From SPCO01 sp964579825 (GTDB lineage: Bacteria > Chloroflexota > Limnocylindria > Limnocylindrales > CSP1-4): a DNA stretch of 64,000 nucleotides. The notes below the pieces were generated by a model. The model made no database searches and was not told the DNA's origin. It saw only the letters and a list, made by a program, of their open reading frames with translations. The position numbers and the translations under genes are program-made. Location: assembly GCA_964579825.1 (NCBI GenBank), contig CAZOHT010000008.1, positions 42,763 to 106,762 on the forward strand. The letters are read 5' to 3'. Below are positions 37,247-44,783 of this stretch, piece after piece (positions within the stretch are counted from its first letter, which is position 1; every line of letters begins with the position of its first letter).

Positions 37247-37282
37247 GCCGAAGCTTGTGACACCTTGGTTGTCACCTTCGGC
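37247..37282. promoter_or_regulatory. nested inverted repeat before the TIGR04141 gene
   Basis: Outer arms GCCGAAG (37247-37253) and CTTCGGC (37276-37282), inner arms GTGAC (37257-37261) and GTCAC (37271-37275), loop ACCTTGGTT. It ends 3 nt before the GGGGAGG ribosome site, so as RNA it could hide the start region, or as DNA it could be an operator. Confidence 0.45.
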
Positions 37283-37294
37283 CGGGGAGGTTGC

Positions 37295-39112
37295 ATGTCA
37301 ATCGATGAGCAGGCGCCAGAACCCGCCAGCGAGGATGGCGCGGACCAGCCGCATGCGCGCCTGGATCAGGTCAACGTGTTCCTCGTGCGCGAAGGGATCG
37401 CCGAGCCCGCGGATGCCCTGACGAGAGACCTGGGGGATCCGATCCCGGTGGGTGTCGGGGACCTCGAGGGAGAGCTGTATCTCTCGCGGGGCAGGCCGCG
37501 CGCACCCGCCTGGCTACCCTTCGTTCGCTCGATCACCGGTGAGGACATCCCGTACGAGCGCGAACCAACACTCTCGGCCGTCCTGTTCGTGCGTCGTGGG
37601 GCGCGCCTCTACGCCATCACCTTCGGGTATGGGCGCCACCTTCTCGACCGGTCCGCGCTCGAGGCCGACTTCGGGCTCAAGGTGGCCGCCGGCCTGGTTG
37701 ACCCCGAGGAGATCGCCGCGCTCGACACCCGCTCGGTCGAGGCGACGTCGATCCAGGTACGTCGGCAGTCGTCCAGGGGGGTGACCGCAGCAGCCATCGG
37801 CTTCAACGTCAGCAGAGAGATGCTCAGAGCGATCGCGGGGCCGATCGCGGACGACCAACTCGGATCCCGGATCGTCGGATCCGACGGACTTGCCCTGACG
37901 GCTCGCCTCCAAGCGAAGGACGTCGGACCGCGTCTGGACCGCATCGGCCGGGCGTATGCCGACGGCTTGTACACCGCCAACTTCGCACACATCGACCGCT
38001 GGTCCGAGGTGCCTCCTGGAGCGAAACGGTCGGAATTGGACGAGGCGCTGGTGGAGGCCATCGAGCGCCGCTGGACGCAGCTCAGCGCTGGCGAGGATCC
38101 AGTCTCGCTCGCTGCCGGTGGTGACCGACCTCCATCCCTCGAGGCGCCGGAGGTGCTCGGGTGGGAGTCGGCAGCGTTCCGCACAACGCCTGAAGCCGAC
38201 AGCGTGCTCCACGCGTTTCCATCGATCGATGCCTACCTCGAGGCGCTCGACAACGCGCCAACGCTTCCCCAGCTGAGGCGGGGACATCGACTCTCGGTGA
38301 TCTCAGACATCGACAACTCCGAGGTCGCCCGCTGGCCCATCCATGGCGCGATCCTCTGGGAGGTGCAGGACGACGCGGACACATTCGTCTTGGCGGAGGG
38401 TCGCTGGTGGCGCATCGACGCGGGATACCGCAACCGCATCGACGAAGCCCTCGCACAGATCCCGCCGGCCACACTGGACCGTCCTGACTTCGACCCCATC
38501 GAGGAGGAACGCGACTACAACATCCGCCTCGCGGCCTACGAGGATCGCGCCCTCCTCGATCGGAAGATGACGTATTTCAGGCACGAGAGCGGGACAGTCG
38601 AGGCCTGCGACGTCCTGACGCGCAATCGTCAGCTGGTGCACGTCAAGCCCGATGCCACCTCAGCGATGCTGTCGCACCTGTATTCCCAGGCGGTGGTATC
38701 GGCACGCCTCTTCCTGATGCTGCCTGAGTTCCGTGAGCAGATCCGCAAGGTGCTTCGAGACACGAATCATGAGTCGTTCGTCGACCTCGTGCCAGCCGGA
38801 CGGCCCGTCACCGCTGACTACGAGGTAGTGCTCGCGATCGTCCGGACTGGCGTCGGCCCGCTTGCGGTGGACCTCCCATTCTTCGCCAGGAACAACTTGG
38901 TAGGCGCGGTCGCCGACCTCCAACTGATGGGCTACCGAGTGGGCCTCGCTCGCATCGAGTCACGCGATGGAGCACGGCCAGCTAACGCGGGTCCGCTGCA
39001 GAAGGAGCTGGACGCGGAGCGCAAGGCCAACCTCACCATGCGAAGCAGCGCCCGGGGCCGTCGGTCACGGGTCCAGTCACCAGGCAGCGTGACGCTAACG
39101 GCCGGACCCTGA
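37295..39112 (+). CDS. TIGR04141 / DUF6119 family protein
   Basis: 605 residues from the ATG at 37295 with GGGGAGG 4 nt upstream. Family hallmarks: N-terminal LDQVNVFLVREGIAEPADAL, a 'SAVLFVRRGARLYAITFGYGRHLL' block (seen as AVLFVRR and YAITFGYGRHLL), GFNVSREMLRAIAG, and C-terminal LLPEFREQIRKVL-like and LPFFARNNLVGAVADLQLMG, then YRVGLARI. The family is described as sporadically distributed and is often found in defence and mobile regions; its biochemistry is unknown to me. The last 50 residues are basic and low-complexity. It stands at the end of the trypsin-NUC1 cluster. Confidence 0.8.
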   Translation: MSIDEQAPEPASEDGADQPHARLDQVNVFLVREGIAEPADALTRDLGDPIPVGVGDLEGELYLSRGRPRAPAWLPFVRSITGEDIPYEREPTLSAVLFVRRGARLYAITFGYGRHLLDRSALEADFGLKVAAGLVDPEEIAALDTRSVEATSIQVRRQSSRGVTAAAIGFNVSREMLRAIAGPIADDQLGSRIVGSDGLALTARLQAKDVGPRLDRIGRAYADGLYTANFAHIDRWSEVPPGAKRSELDEALVEAIERRWTQLSAGEDPVSLAAGGDRPPSLEAPEVLGWESAAFRTTPEADSVLHAFPSIDAYLEALDNAPTLPQLRRGHRLSVISDIDNSEVARWPIHGAILWEVQDDADTFVLAEGRWWRIDAGYRNRIDEALAQIPPATLDRPDFDPIEEERDYNIRLAAYEDRALLDRKMTYFRHESGTVEACDVLTRNRQLVHVKPDATSAMLSHLYSQAVVSARLFLMLPEFREQIRKVLRDTNHESFVDLVPAGRPVTADYEVVLAIVRTGVGPLAVDLPFFARNNLVGAVADLQLMGYRVGLARIESRDGARPANAGPLQKELDAERKANLTMRSSARGRRSRVQSPGSVTLTAGP

Positions 39113-39155
39113 AACACCGCCGCGAGCCCACCCAGACTCGGGCTGCCCGTTGCGC

Positions 39156-39770
39156 TCATTCCGTCGGGGCGATCCAACCTTCGCGGATCGCCCGGGCCAC
39201 GAGTTCGGCGCGCGAGGAGACCGACGTCCTCTCGAATAGCCGTCTGAGGTGCGACTCGACGGTCCGCGAAGAAACGCCAAGGCGTCCCCCGATCTCGTCG
39301 TTGGACAACCCTTCGATGACCGCGCTCATGACCTCGCGCTCGCGGGCGGAGAACGTTGGCTCGCCCTCGGACGGGCGGACCAGATATGTCATGCCCCCGG
39401 CCGCTGCTCGACGAACGGCGGCCACCACCTCGAAGGCGGGCGCCGACTTCGGCAGATACCCGGCCGCGCCCAACTGCAGGGCGCGGCGAACGTACGGCGA
39501 GTAGTCGAAGGCTGACAGGATAACCACAGCGGGCCGACGCTCGGCCTGACGCTCGAGGAGTTCACTGAGGAGCGTGAAGCCGCTTTCGTCCTGGAGGTGC
39601 AGGTCCAGCAGCACGACATCGACGCCGTCAGGAAACGTTCGAAGGGCCGCCAAGTCTCCGGCCGCTAGGACGACCCGCATGTCAGGCTCGCGGTCGACGA
39701 TGGCAGCCGTCCCTTCGCGAACCACCGCATGATCGTCGACCACCGCGACTGCGATCGTGTCCTTGGTCAC
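39156..39770 (-). CDS. NarL/FixJ-family response regulator
   Basis: 204 residues from a GTG at 39770 that overlaps the kinase stop (GTGA). Receiver domain: AVVDDHAVVREG, phospho-acceptor Asp in VVLLDLHLQDESGF, VILSAFDYSP and GYLPKSAPAF. The LuxR-type HTH is FSAREREVMSAVIEGLSNDE then IGGRLGVSSRTVESHLRRL. It pairs with the upstream kinase. It probably controls the ABC transporter that diverges from the kinase gene, a common layout for envelope-stress systems (inference). Confidence 0.9.
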   Translation of the reverse strand: MTKDTIAVAVVDDHAVVREGTAAIVDREPDMRVVLAAGDLAALRTFPDGVDVVLLDLHLQDESGFTLLSELLERQAERRPAVVILSAFDYSPYVRRALQLGAAGYLPKSAPAFEVVAAVRRAAAGGMTYLVRPSEGEPTFSAREREVMSAVIEGLSNDEIGGRLGVSSRTVESHLRRLFERTSVSSRAELVARAIREGWIAPTE

Positions 39771-41326
39771 GCCGGCCACAGCAGGACCACCTCGGTGCCG
39801 CCACCCGTCCTCGGCCCAACGTGGAGGCGGGCCCCGATCTGGTCCGCGCGCTGACGCATCGTGTCGAGGCCGAAGTGACGCTGATCCGGGGAGTGCCCAA
39901 CGTCGATGCCTGGACCTCGGTCGCGAACGTCGAGGCGAGCGTGACCGGCATCTGCGGCGTACGAGACAGCGATCCTGCCGCCCCCGTGCCGCACGGCGTT
40001 CGAGATCGCTTCCTGCGCAACCCGGTACATCGCCAACTCCACGTCGGCAGGCGGTCGCGCTGGATCGTCGACCTTCAGTTCGATCCCAGATTCGGAGAGT
40101 GGGGACGTCCGCTCGACCAGCCACTCCAGCGCAGGTCCCGCACCAAGCGTATCGAGCATCGGCTGGCGTAGGTCTGCGCAGACATCCCGGAGACGATCTG
40201 AGACCTCCCGCGCCAACGCACTGCCCTGCTGATCGCCGAGATCGTCGAATCGACGCGCGACGACTGACAGGTCCTGCAGAACGTCATCGTGGAGGTCAGC
40301 GGCCAGTCGGCGACGCTCCTCCTCGGCTGCCTGCACGGCGACGTCAAGGTGACGTTGTGTGCGCTCGGCGGCCCGGAGGAGCGGGCCCACGGAGAGGATC
40401 CGCCAGGCCAGGAACGCAGGCACGGCCAACGCGGCAAACGGCAGCGCGACCAAGCCGACGTTGACGCCGACCGATGTTGCGATCACTGCCGACGCCGCGA
40501 TCGTCTCCTGCTGGACATCGCCGAACCGGGATGCAGACCGCCGAACCGAGAAGCACGCTGCGACAATCGAGACTCCCATCAGCATCGCGCGCACGACGTC
40601 GTCGTCCAGGTATTGCCCGCCGGCCGCCATCTGGGCAATGCCAACGGTGGCGAGTAGCAGCAACGGGCCAGCGGTGACGATGGCCCATCGGTGGTCGGCC
40701 GGACGGCCGACCGTCGCCCACAGATAGAGCGCCGCGCCAGGGAGGACGAACAAGGCTGCCAAGAGCGCGAACGGGATGCCAGTCGCCTGGAGGGGCACGA
40801 CGAGGAGAGGGACGCTGTATGCCGCGACCAGCGCCGAACCGATCCTCGGCCAGGACGTTCCGAACCGACCGCTAACTCCGGCGACCACGATGGCCAGCGA
40901 GGCCACGATGCCGACGGCGAGGGCCCAGCCCGACGCTCGCACGTGAGTAACCGCATCAGATCGCTTAGCCTCGACGAACGGGCGCCCGCCGGCGGCTGTT
41001 GGACCGGCGACCGCCCTGACCAGCTCGATGCGTTCGGCGATCAGGGGCGAGCCGATCAGCTCCGCGAACGCCTCGTCCAGATCGCCCCCCACAACGACTC
41101 GAGTCCCGTCGTCGAGCACGAGATCCTCGATCCGGGCCCCGGGCATCAGCCCCGCGTCGCTGGCCCAAGACCCAGGCGTAACGTTGGCGACTCGTACGCC
41201 GCTCTCGCCGCCATACGAGACCGCGAAGCCGAGGGCGACGTCAGATGTCACCCACGCGGTTGTCGACCAGCAAGCCACGACGAGGACGAGGACCGCCGCC
41301 AACACGTCGCGCACGGAAGCGCTCAC
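39767..41326 (-). CDS. NarL-family sensor histidine kinase with PDZ-like sensor
   Basis: 519 residues, GTG start at 41326. A first membrane span (about 7-25) is followed by an outside PDZ-like region (about 30-110: GVRVANVTPGSWASDAGLMPG, DLDEAFAELIG), then about seven spans (130-300). HisKA_3 is EERRRLAADLHDDVLQDLSV with the phospho-acceptor His; the ATPase domain has QEAISNAVRHGGG, LDVRDRGPGIDV and FGLDTMRQRAD. Same architecture as the kinase at 30106 but diverged. It overlaps its regulator by 4 nt and diverges from the ABC transporter operon across 122 bases. Confidence 0.88.
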   Translation of the reverse strand: MSASVRDVLAAVLVLVVACWSTTAWVTSDVALGFAVSYGGESGVRVANVTPGSWASDAGLMPGARIEDLVLDDGTRVVVGGDLDEAFAELIGSPLIAERIELVRAVAGPTAAGGRPFVEAKRSDAVTHVRASGWALAVGIVASLAIVVAGVSGRFGTSWPRIGSALVAAYSVPLLVVPLQATGIPFALLAALFVLPGAALYLWATVGRPADHRWAIVTAGPLLLLATVGIAQMAAGGQYLDDDVVRAMLMGVSIVAACFSVRRSASRFGDVQQETIAASAVIATSVGVNVGLVALPFAALAVPAFLAWRILSVGPLLRAAERTQRHLDVAVQAAEEERRRLAADLHDDVLQDLSVVARRFDDLGDQQGSALAREVSDRLRDVCADLRQPMLDTLGAGPALEWLVERTSPLSESGIELKVDDPARPPADVELAMYRVAQEAISNAVRHGGGRIAVSYAADAGHARLDVRDRGPGIDVGHSPDQRHFGLDTMRQRADQIGARLHVGPRTGGGTEVVLLWPA

Positions 41327-41423
41327 CTGCGGACATTAGCGTGACCATGCTCGAACGCCAATGCGGAAGAACCCTCAACCGACCTCTGTAGGGCCGCGGC
41401 TTGCGTTCAGAGCGTTTCCGTTC

Positions 41424-41435
41424 ACGATCGATCGT
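41424..41435. promoter_or_regulatory. 12-bp palindrome at the ABC operon ribosome site
   Basis: ACGATCGATCGT, a perfect palindrome, directly followed by AGGAGG and the ABC ATPase ATG. Candidate operator in the divergent kinase/ABC control region, but it is short and could be chance. Confidence 0.35.
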
Positions 41436-41448
41436 AGGAGGCCCGCAC

Positions 41449-42339
41449 ATGTCGATCGTAGCAACGCAGACAGACCACTCCACCGCGCCCGCCAACGTGG
41501 CCCTAGGGGCGCGGGGCTTGCAGAAGCGATTTGGCCGCACGATCGCACTGGCTGGGATCGATGTATCGATCCCAGTCGGTTCGGTCACTGGTCTGGTCGG
41601 ACCGAACGGGGCTGGCAAGTCGACGCTGATCCGCACCTGGGCTGGCTTCGAGCGTCCGGACCGCGGCTCGGTCGAAGTCATGAGCGTCGACCCGTCAGTG
41701 GACGGGCGGCGCATCCGGGACCTCGTCGGCTACGTGCCGCAGAACCCACGCATCTATGAAGACCTAACGGTTGAGGATCACCTCGAGGTCGCGTTCCAGC
41801 TTCGTCCCTCGTTCGATCGCGAAGGCGCAGCCGCCCATCTCGAACGCGTCGGCGTCGCCCCAGGCGCTCGCGGACGGCACCTGTCCGGAGGGCAACAGGC
41901 CCAGGTCGCGCTCGCCCTTGCATTGGGGACGCGCGCGGCGATCCTGCTGCTGGATGAGCCCTTGGCCGCCCTCGATCCCCTTGCGCGGCGCGAGTTCCTG
42001 GAGCAGGTGCGGATCTCGGGCGAGGAGCGCCCGCGGACGGTGCTGCTGTCGTCGCACGTCGTCGGCGACGTGGCACAGGCCTGCGATCGAGTGGCCGTGC
42101 TGGGAGCCGGGACCGTCCTTGCTCACGACACGCTCGAGAACCTTACGCTTCGTCACTCGGTGACCGACGTGCCAGGCCCCTGGGCAACGCTGGTCGGGTC
42201 CTTTCCGGCTGAGAATGGTCACACCAACTTCGTGTATCGAACCGATGGTGGTGTGTCTGTCGGCCGGCAGGCAACCCTCGAGGAAGTCGTCCTCGCGTAC
42301 CTGGCCGCCGGTCGCCACATGGAGGCAAGCCGGCGATGA
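41449..42339 (+). CDS. ABC transporter ATP-binding protein
   Basis: 296 residues from the ATG at 41449 with TAGGAGG upstream. Walker A LVGPNGAGKSTL, Q-loop VGYVPQNPRIYEDLTV, signature HLSGGQQAQVALA, Walker B ILLLDEPLAALDP and the H-loop VLLSSHVV are all intact. The C-terminal extension is short, as in exporters of the CcmA/antibiotic type. It powers the permease encoded next (4-nt overlap). Transported substrate unknown; the divergent two-component system and downstream exported proteins suggest an envelope or peptide role. Confidence 0.93.
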   Translation: MSIVATQTDHSTAPANVALGARGLQKRFGRTIALAGIDVSIPVGSVTGLVGPNGAGKSTLIRTWAGFERPDRGSVEVMSVDPSVDGRRIRDLVGYVPQNPRIYEDLTVEDHLEVAFQLRPSFDREGAAAHLERVGVAPGARGRHLSGGQQAQVALALALGTRAAILLLDEPLAALDPLARREFLEQVRISGEERPRTVLLSSHVVGDVAQACDRVAVLGAGTVLAHDTLENLTLRHSVTDVPGPWATLVGSFPAENGHTNFVYRTDGGVSVGRQATLEEVVLAYLAAGRHMEASRR

Positions 42340-43247
42340 GAGCGCATCTGCGGGTGGTGCTGCTGATGCATCGACTCGAGCTGATGATCTTCGCCTTCGT
42401 CGCCTTCGCGTGGGCCGTCGCTGCGGTCATCGTTATCGCGATGAGCTATTCGACCACCTCAGCAAACCCAGGGTGCTTCGGTCACCTGCCATCTGGCGCC
42501 GGCTGTGGCGCGGTGGCCGAGGCGTTCATCCCCATCGAGCGGACATCGCAGGTGATCGCCGGCATCGTTCCGCTGTTCGCCCTTGCAGTCGGCACCCTGA
42601 TCGGAGTCGGGGTCATTGCGCGGGAACTCGAGCAAGGAACGGCACAGATCTCCTGGTCGCTGGTCTCGAGTCGCATTCGGTGGCTGCGCTGGCGCTCTGG
42701 TCCCGCACTCCTCGCGGTCGTCACCCTGGTGGCGATCCTGGCGGTGCTCGCCGAGTTCCTGGTTCGGACCAGGCTGGGTCTCGACGACCCGGGCTTCATC
42801 GCCTCTGGTGAGCGAGGCCTGGCAGTCCTGGTCCGATCCGTGCTGGCGTTCTCCTGTGGCCTCCTCGCGGGGGCGGTGCTCGGGCGACAACTGCCAGGAC
42901 TGATCGTCGCGGTCGCCCTGGCGGTCGCCCTGTCGCTGGGCGCCGACGCCGCACTCGATGCCTGGCGCGCGACCGAGGCTCGCGCGGTCGCTTTCGAGCA
43001 GATTGTTGGCGACGTCGACCTCATGGGCGGGATGACGATCGACCAGGTGGCGATCCTTCCGGATGGCTCGTACACGCGCGAGCGAGATGCAGTCGAGCTT
43101 CCCGATGACTACGTCGATGGAGCGCTGATCCTTCCCGCCAATACCTTCGTCTCATGGGGCATCCGTGAAGCGATCGTCGTCCTCGCCCTCGCGCTCGGAG
43201 TCTCTGCCATCGCCGCCGCCATCGTTCGGTCTCGTCGACCGCGCTAG
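42336..43247 (+). CDS. ABC transporter permease
   Basis: 303 residues, ATGA-coupled to the ATPase gene. About six membrane spans: IFAFVAFAWAVAAVIVIAMS, VIAGIVPLFALAVGTLIGVG, LLAVVTLVAILAVLAEFLV, LAVLVRSVLAFSCGLLAGAV, LPGLIVAVALAVALSLGA and AIVVLALALGVSAIAAAIV. A long outside loop (about 215-265) lies before the last span. ABC-2-like half transporter. A Cys pair (CFGHLPSGAGCG) sits in the first outside loop. Confidence 0.85.
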   Translation: MRAHLRVVLLMHRLELMIFAFVAFAWAVAAVIVIAMSYSTTSANPGCFGHLPSGAGCGAVAEAFIPIERTSQVIAGIVPLFALAVGTLIGVGVIARELEQGTAQISWSLVSSRIRWLRWRSGPALLAVVTLVAILAVLAEFLVRTRLGLDDPGFIASGERGLAVLVRSVLAFSCGLLAGAVLGRQLPGLIVAVALAVALSLGADAALDAWRATEARAVAFEQIVGDVDLMGGMTIDQVAILPDGSYTRERDAVELPDDYVDGALILPANTFVSWGIREAIVVLALALGVSAIAAAIVRSRRPR

Positions 43248-43252
43248 GCGCG

Positions 43253-43265
43253 AGGGTTCCACCCC
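43253..43265. promoter_or_regulatory. palindromic AGGGTT motif, site 4
   Basis: AGGGTTCCACCCC followed by ATTG, just after the permease stop and 126 bases before the next gene. Near-identical to site 3. Confidence 0.45.
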
Positions 43266-43390
43266 ATTGTCGCTGTCGACCATGCACGTGCACAGTTCTC
43301 TGACCACCAAGCTCACCGCGGTTTCGGTGACCGCGACCGCTGGCGCCGGCGACCGCGACCAGGGTGGGGGTATTGGAGGCCCGATCGACC

Positions 43391-43822
43391 ATGATCCTGA
43401 ACCTGGAGCGGTCCAACGCCTCGGTTCGCCTGCTGACCGTCTTCGTCGCCGCCCTCCTGTTGGCGGTGATGATGGTCATCTCCCGACCTTCCACGACCTT
43501 TGCCTCGACCCCGTGCTCGGTCTTCGCCCTGACGCCGACCACGACCGGCGTCACAGCTTCCGGGATCTCCCGGATCGATTGTCCGGCCAGTCCCGTGTCG
43601 GATTGGGTGAAGGGGGAGATCGTAAGTCTCTTCTTCTTCATCCCGACGACGCAGGACACCTGCATCAACAACGACAACAACTCCAGCCTCCACGGCTGCA
43701 CTTCAACCTACAACTGCAATGGCAGCGGCACTCTCGAACACTTCACCAAGGTCAACGGGAGGGACGCCGCCGGCGGCGAGAGCGGCTGGCGAGAGTCGAG
43801 CCACGTCAGCCTGACCTGCTGA
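43391..43822 (+). CDS. secreted Cys-rich protein
   Basis: 143 residues from the ATG at 43391. Signal peptide or anchor LLTVFVAALLLAVMMVIS, then a short mature protein with Cys at TPCSVF, RIDCPAS, QDTCINN, LHGCTSTYNCNG and the C-terminal SLTC, so several disulfides are possible. No family was recognised. Ser/Thr/Asn-rich composition and position after an ABC transporter suggest an exported effector, immunity or antigen-like protein; this is inference. Confidence 0.6.
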   Translation: MILNLERSNASVRLLTVFVAALLLAVMMVISRPSTTFASTPCSVFALTPTTTGVTASGISRIDCPASPVSDWVKGEIVSLFFFIPTTQDTCINNDNNSSLHGCTSTYNCNGSGTLEHFTKVNGRDAAGGESGWRESSHVSLTC

Positions 43823-43863
43823 TCGCGGCGCGACAGACGCACGGTGGCTTGCATCTGGCGGCG

Positions 43864-44469
43864 ATGATGTCCGGCCTGGTTCGAGCCGCCGTGCCCTCGC
43901 TCTGTGCCCTTCTTGTCACCGCGGCTCTGGCAGCATGTGCTTCCCCAGCACCGTCGCCGGGCCACGCATCGGCCGAGCTGGTCGACTCGTGGCGCTCACA
44001 GGTCGACGGGATGCAGGCGACGCTCATCGGCGACGGCAGCGTGACGTCGGACGAGTACAACCTGGCCCTGGGAGCCGGCAAGACCTGCATGGAGGATGCT
44101 GGCTACCGGGTGTCCGACATCCAGCACCTCCCGGATGGCCTTCGGCGCGACTTCATAGTGTACGGACCGGCGCCGGGAGCTAGCTCGGTTCCCGAGGACC
44201 CGACCGAAGCTTGGGCGGTATGCCGAAGGGACAACTACGCGGGAGCCGAGGCCATCTGGCTCGCGCAACAACAGACATCCGCCGAGGCCGCAATCGGGGC
44301 GCTCGAGACCTGCCTCGAGAAGAACGGGATCACCGGCTATAACCGCGACATGCTCGATCACGAGGTGGTCACCTTGCTCGATGGACAGAACGCGTCCATC
44401 GACGGGTGGTTCTGCCGCGAGCGCTACCTCATCGAAGCCGGAGCGGTGGTCGTCGCCCCGCCCGACTGA
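43864..44469 (+). CDS. putative lipoprotein
   Basis: 201 residues from ATG-ATG at 43864. Lipobox ALLVTAALAACAS (LAAC, lipidated Cys near 25) after a hydrophobic stretch. The mature part is acidic with Cys at KTCMEDAG, WAVCRRDN, LETCLEKNG and WFCRERY, and helix-forming repeats (EAIWLAQQQTSAEAAIGALE). No family was recognised. It lies 41 bases after the secreted protein gene, probably in the same transcript as the ABC transporter operon. Confidence 0.65.
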   Translation: MMSGLVRAAVPSLCALLVTAALAACASPAPSPGHASAELVDSWRSQVDGMQATLIGDGSVTSDEYNLALGAGKTCMEDAGYRVSDIQHLPDGLRRDFIVYGPAPGASSVPEDPTEAWAVCRRDNYAGAEAIWLAQQQTSAEAAIGALETCLEKNGITGYNRDMLDHEVVTLLDGQNASIDGWFCRERYLIEAGAVVVAPPD

Positions 44470-44474
44470 CGCCA

Positions 44475-44511
44475 GGCTCCTGACCGGCGACGTTCCGGGC
44501 GCTCAGGAGCC
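44475..44511. terminator. hairpin after the lipoprotein gene
   Basis: Perfect 9-bp inverted repeat GGCTCCTGA / TCAGGAGCC with a 19-nt loop, 6 nt after the lipoprotein stop. No T-run follows. It also overlaps the end of the degenerate small gene on the other strand. Confidence 0.5.
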
Positions 44512-44699
44512 CCCTCGCGACGTGTTGCCAGGGTGTCGCTTGACTGTGGCATCGGTGACGAAACGGCCCGTGATGGCTGACCGATTGCCGTGTGCCTTGC
44601 TGCCTGTCGTCTGCGTGCCCCGTGGTCTTCGGATGGCGCATGGCTGTGGTGACCTTCACGTAGCGGCCGGTGATCGCCGACCGATGGCATTTTCGACAT
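44503..44699 (-). pseudogene. degenerate tandem pair of 'RSAITGR' small proteins
   Basis: ATG 44699 has GGAGG 7 nt upstream, but after MSKMP the recognisable block RSAITGRYVKVTTAMRHPKT continues one frame over. A second copy of the block, RSAITGRFVTDATVKRHPGN, follows about 110 bases downstream in a third frame and ends at the TGA 44503-44505. The block resembles small bacterial proteins with an RSAxTGRFV...HP.TT motif. Two copies in two frames with no clean start indicate a decayed duplication. Confidence 0.5.
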
Positions 44700-44783
44700 G
44701 TCGTTGCCTCCAAGATCGCGAGATAGATGGAGTCTCGTCCCCACCAGCCACATCGCAGTGCCAGCTACGCTGTCACCCAGTTA

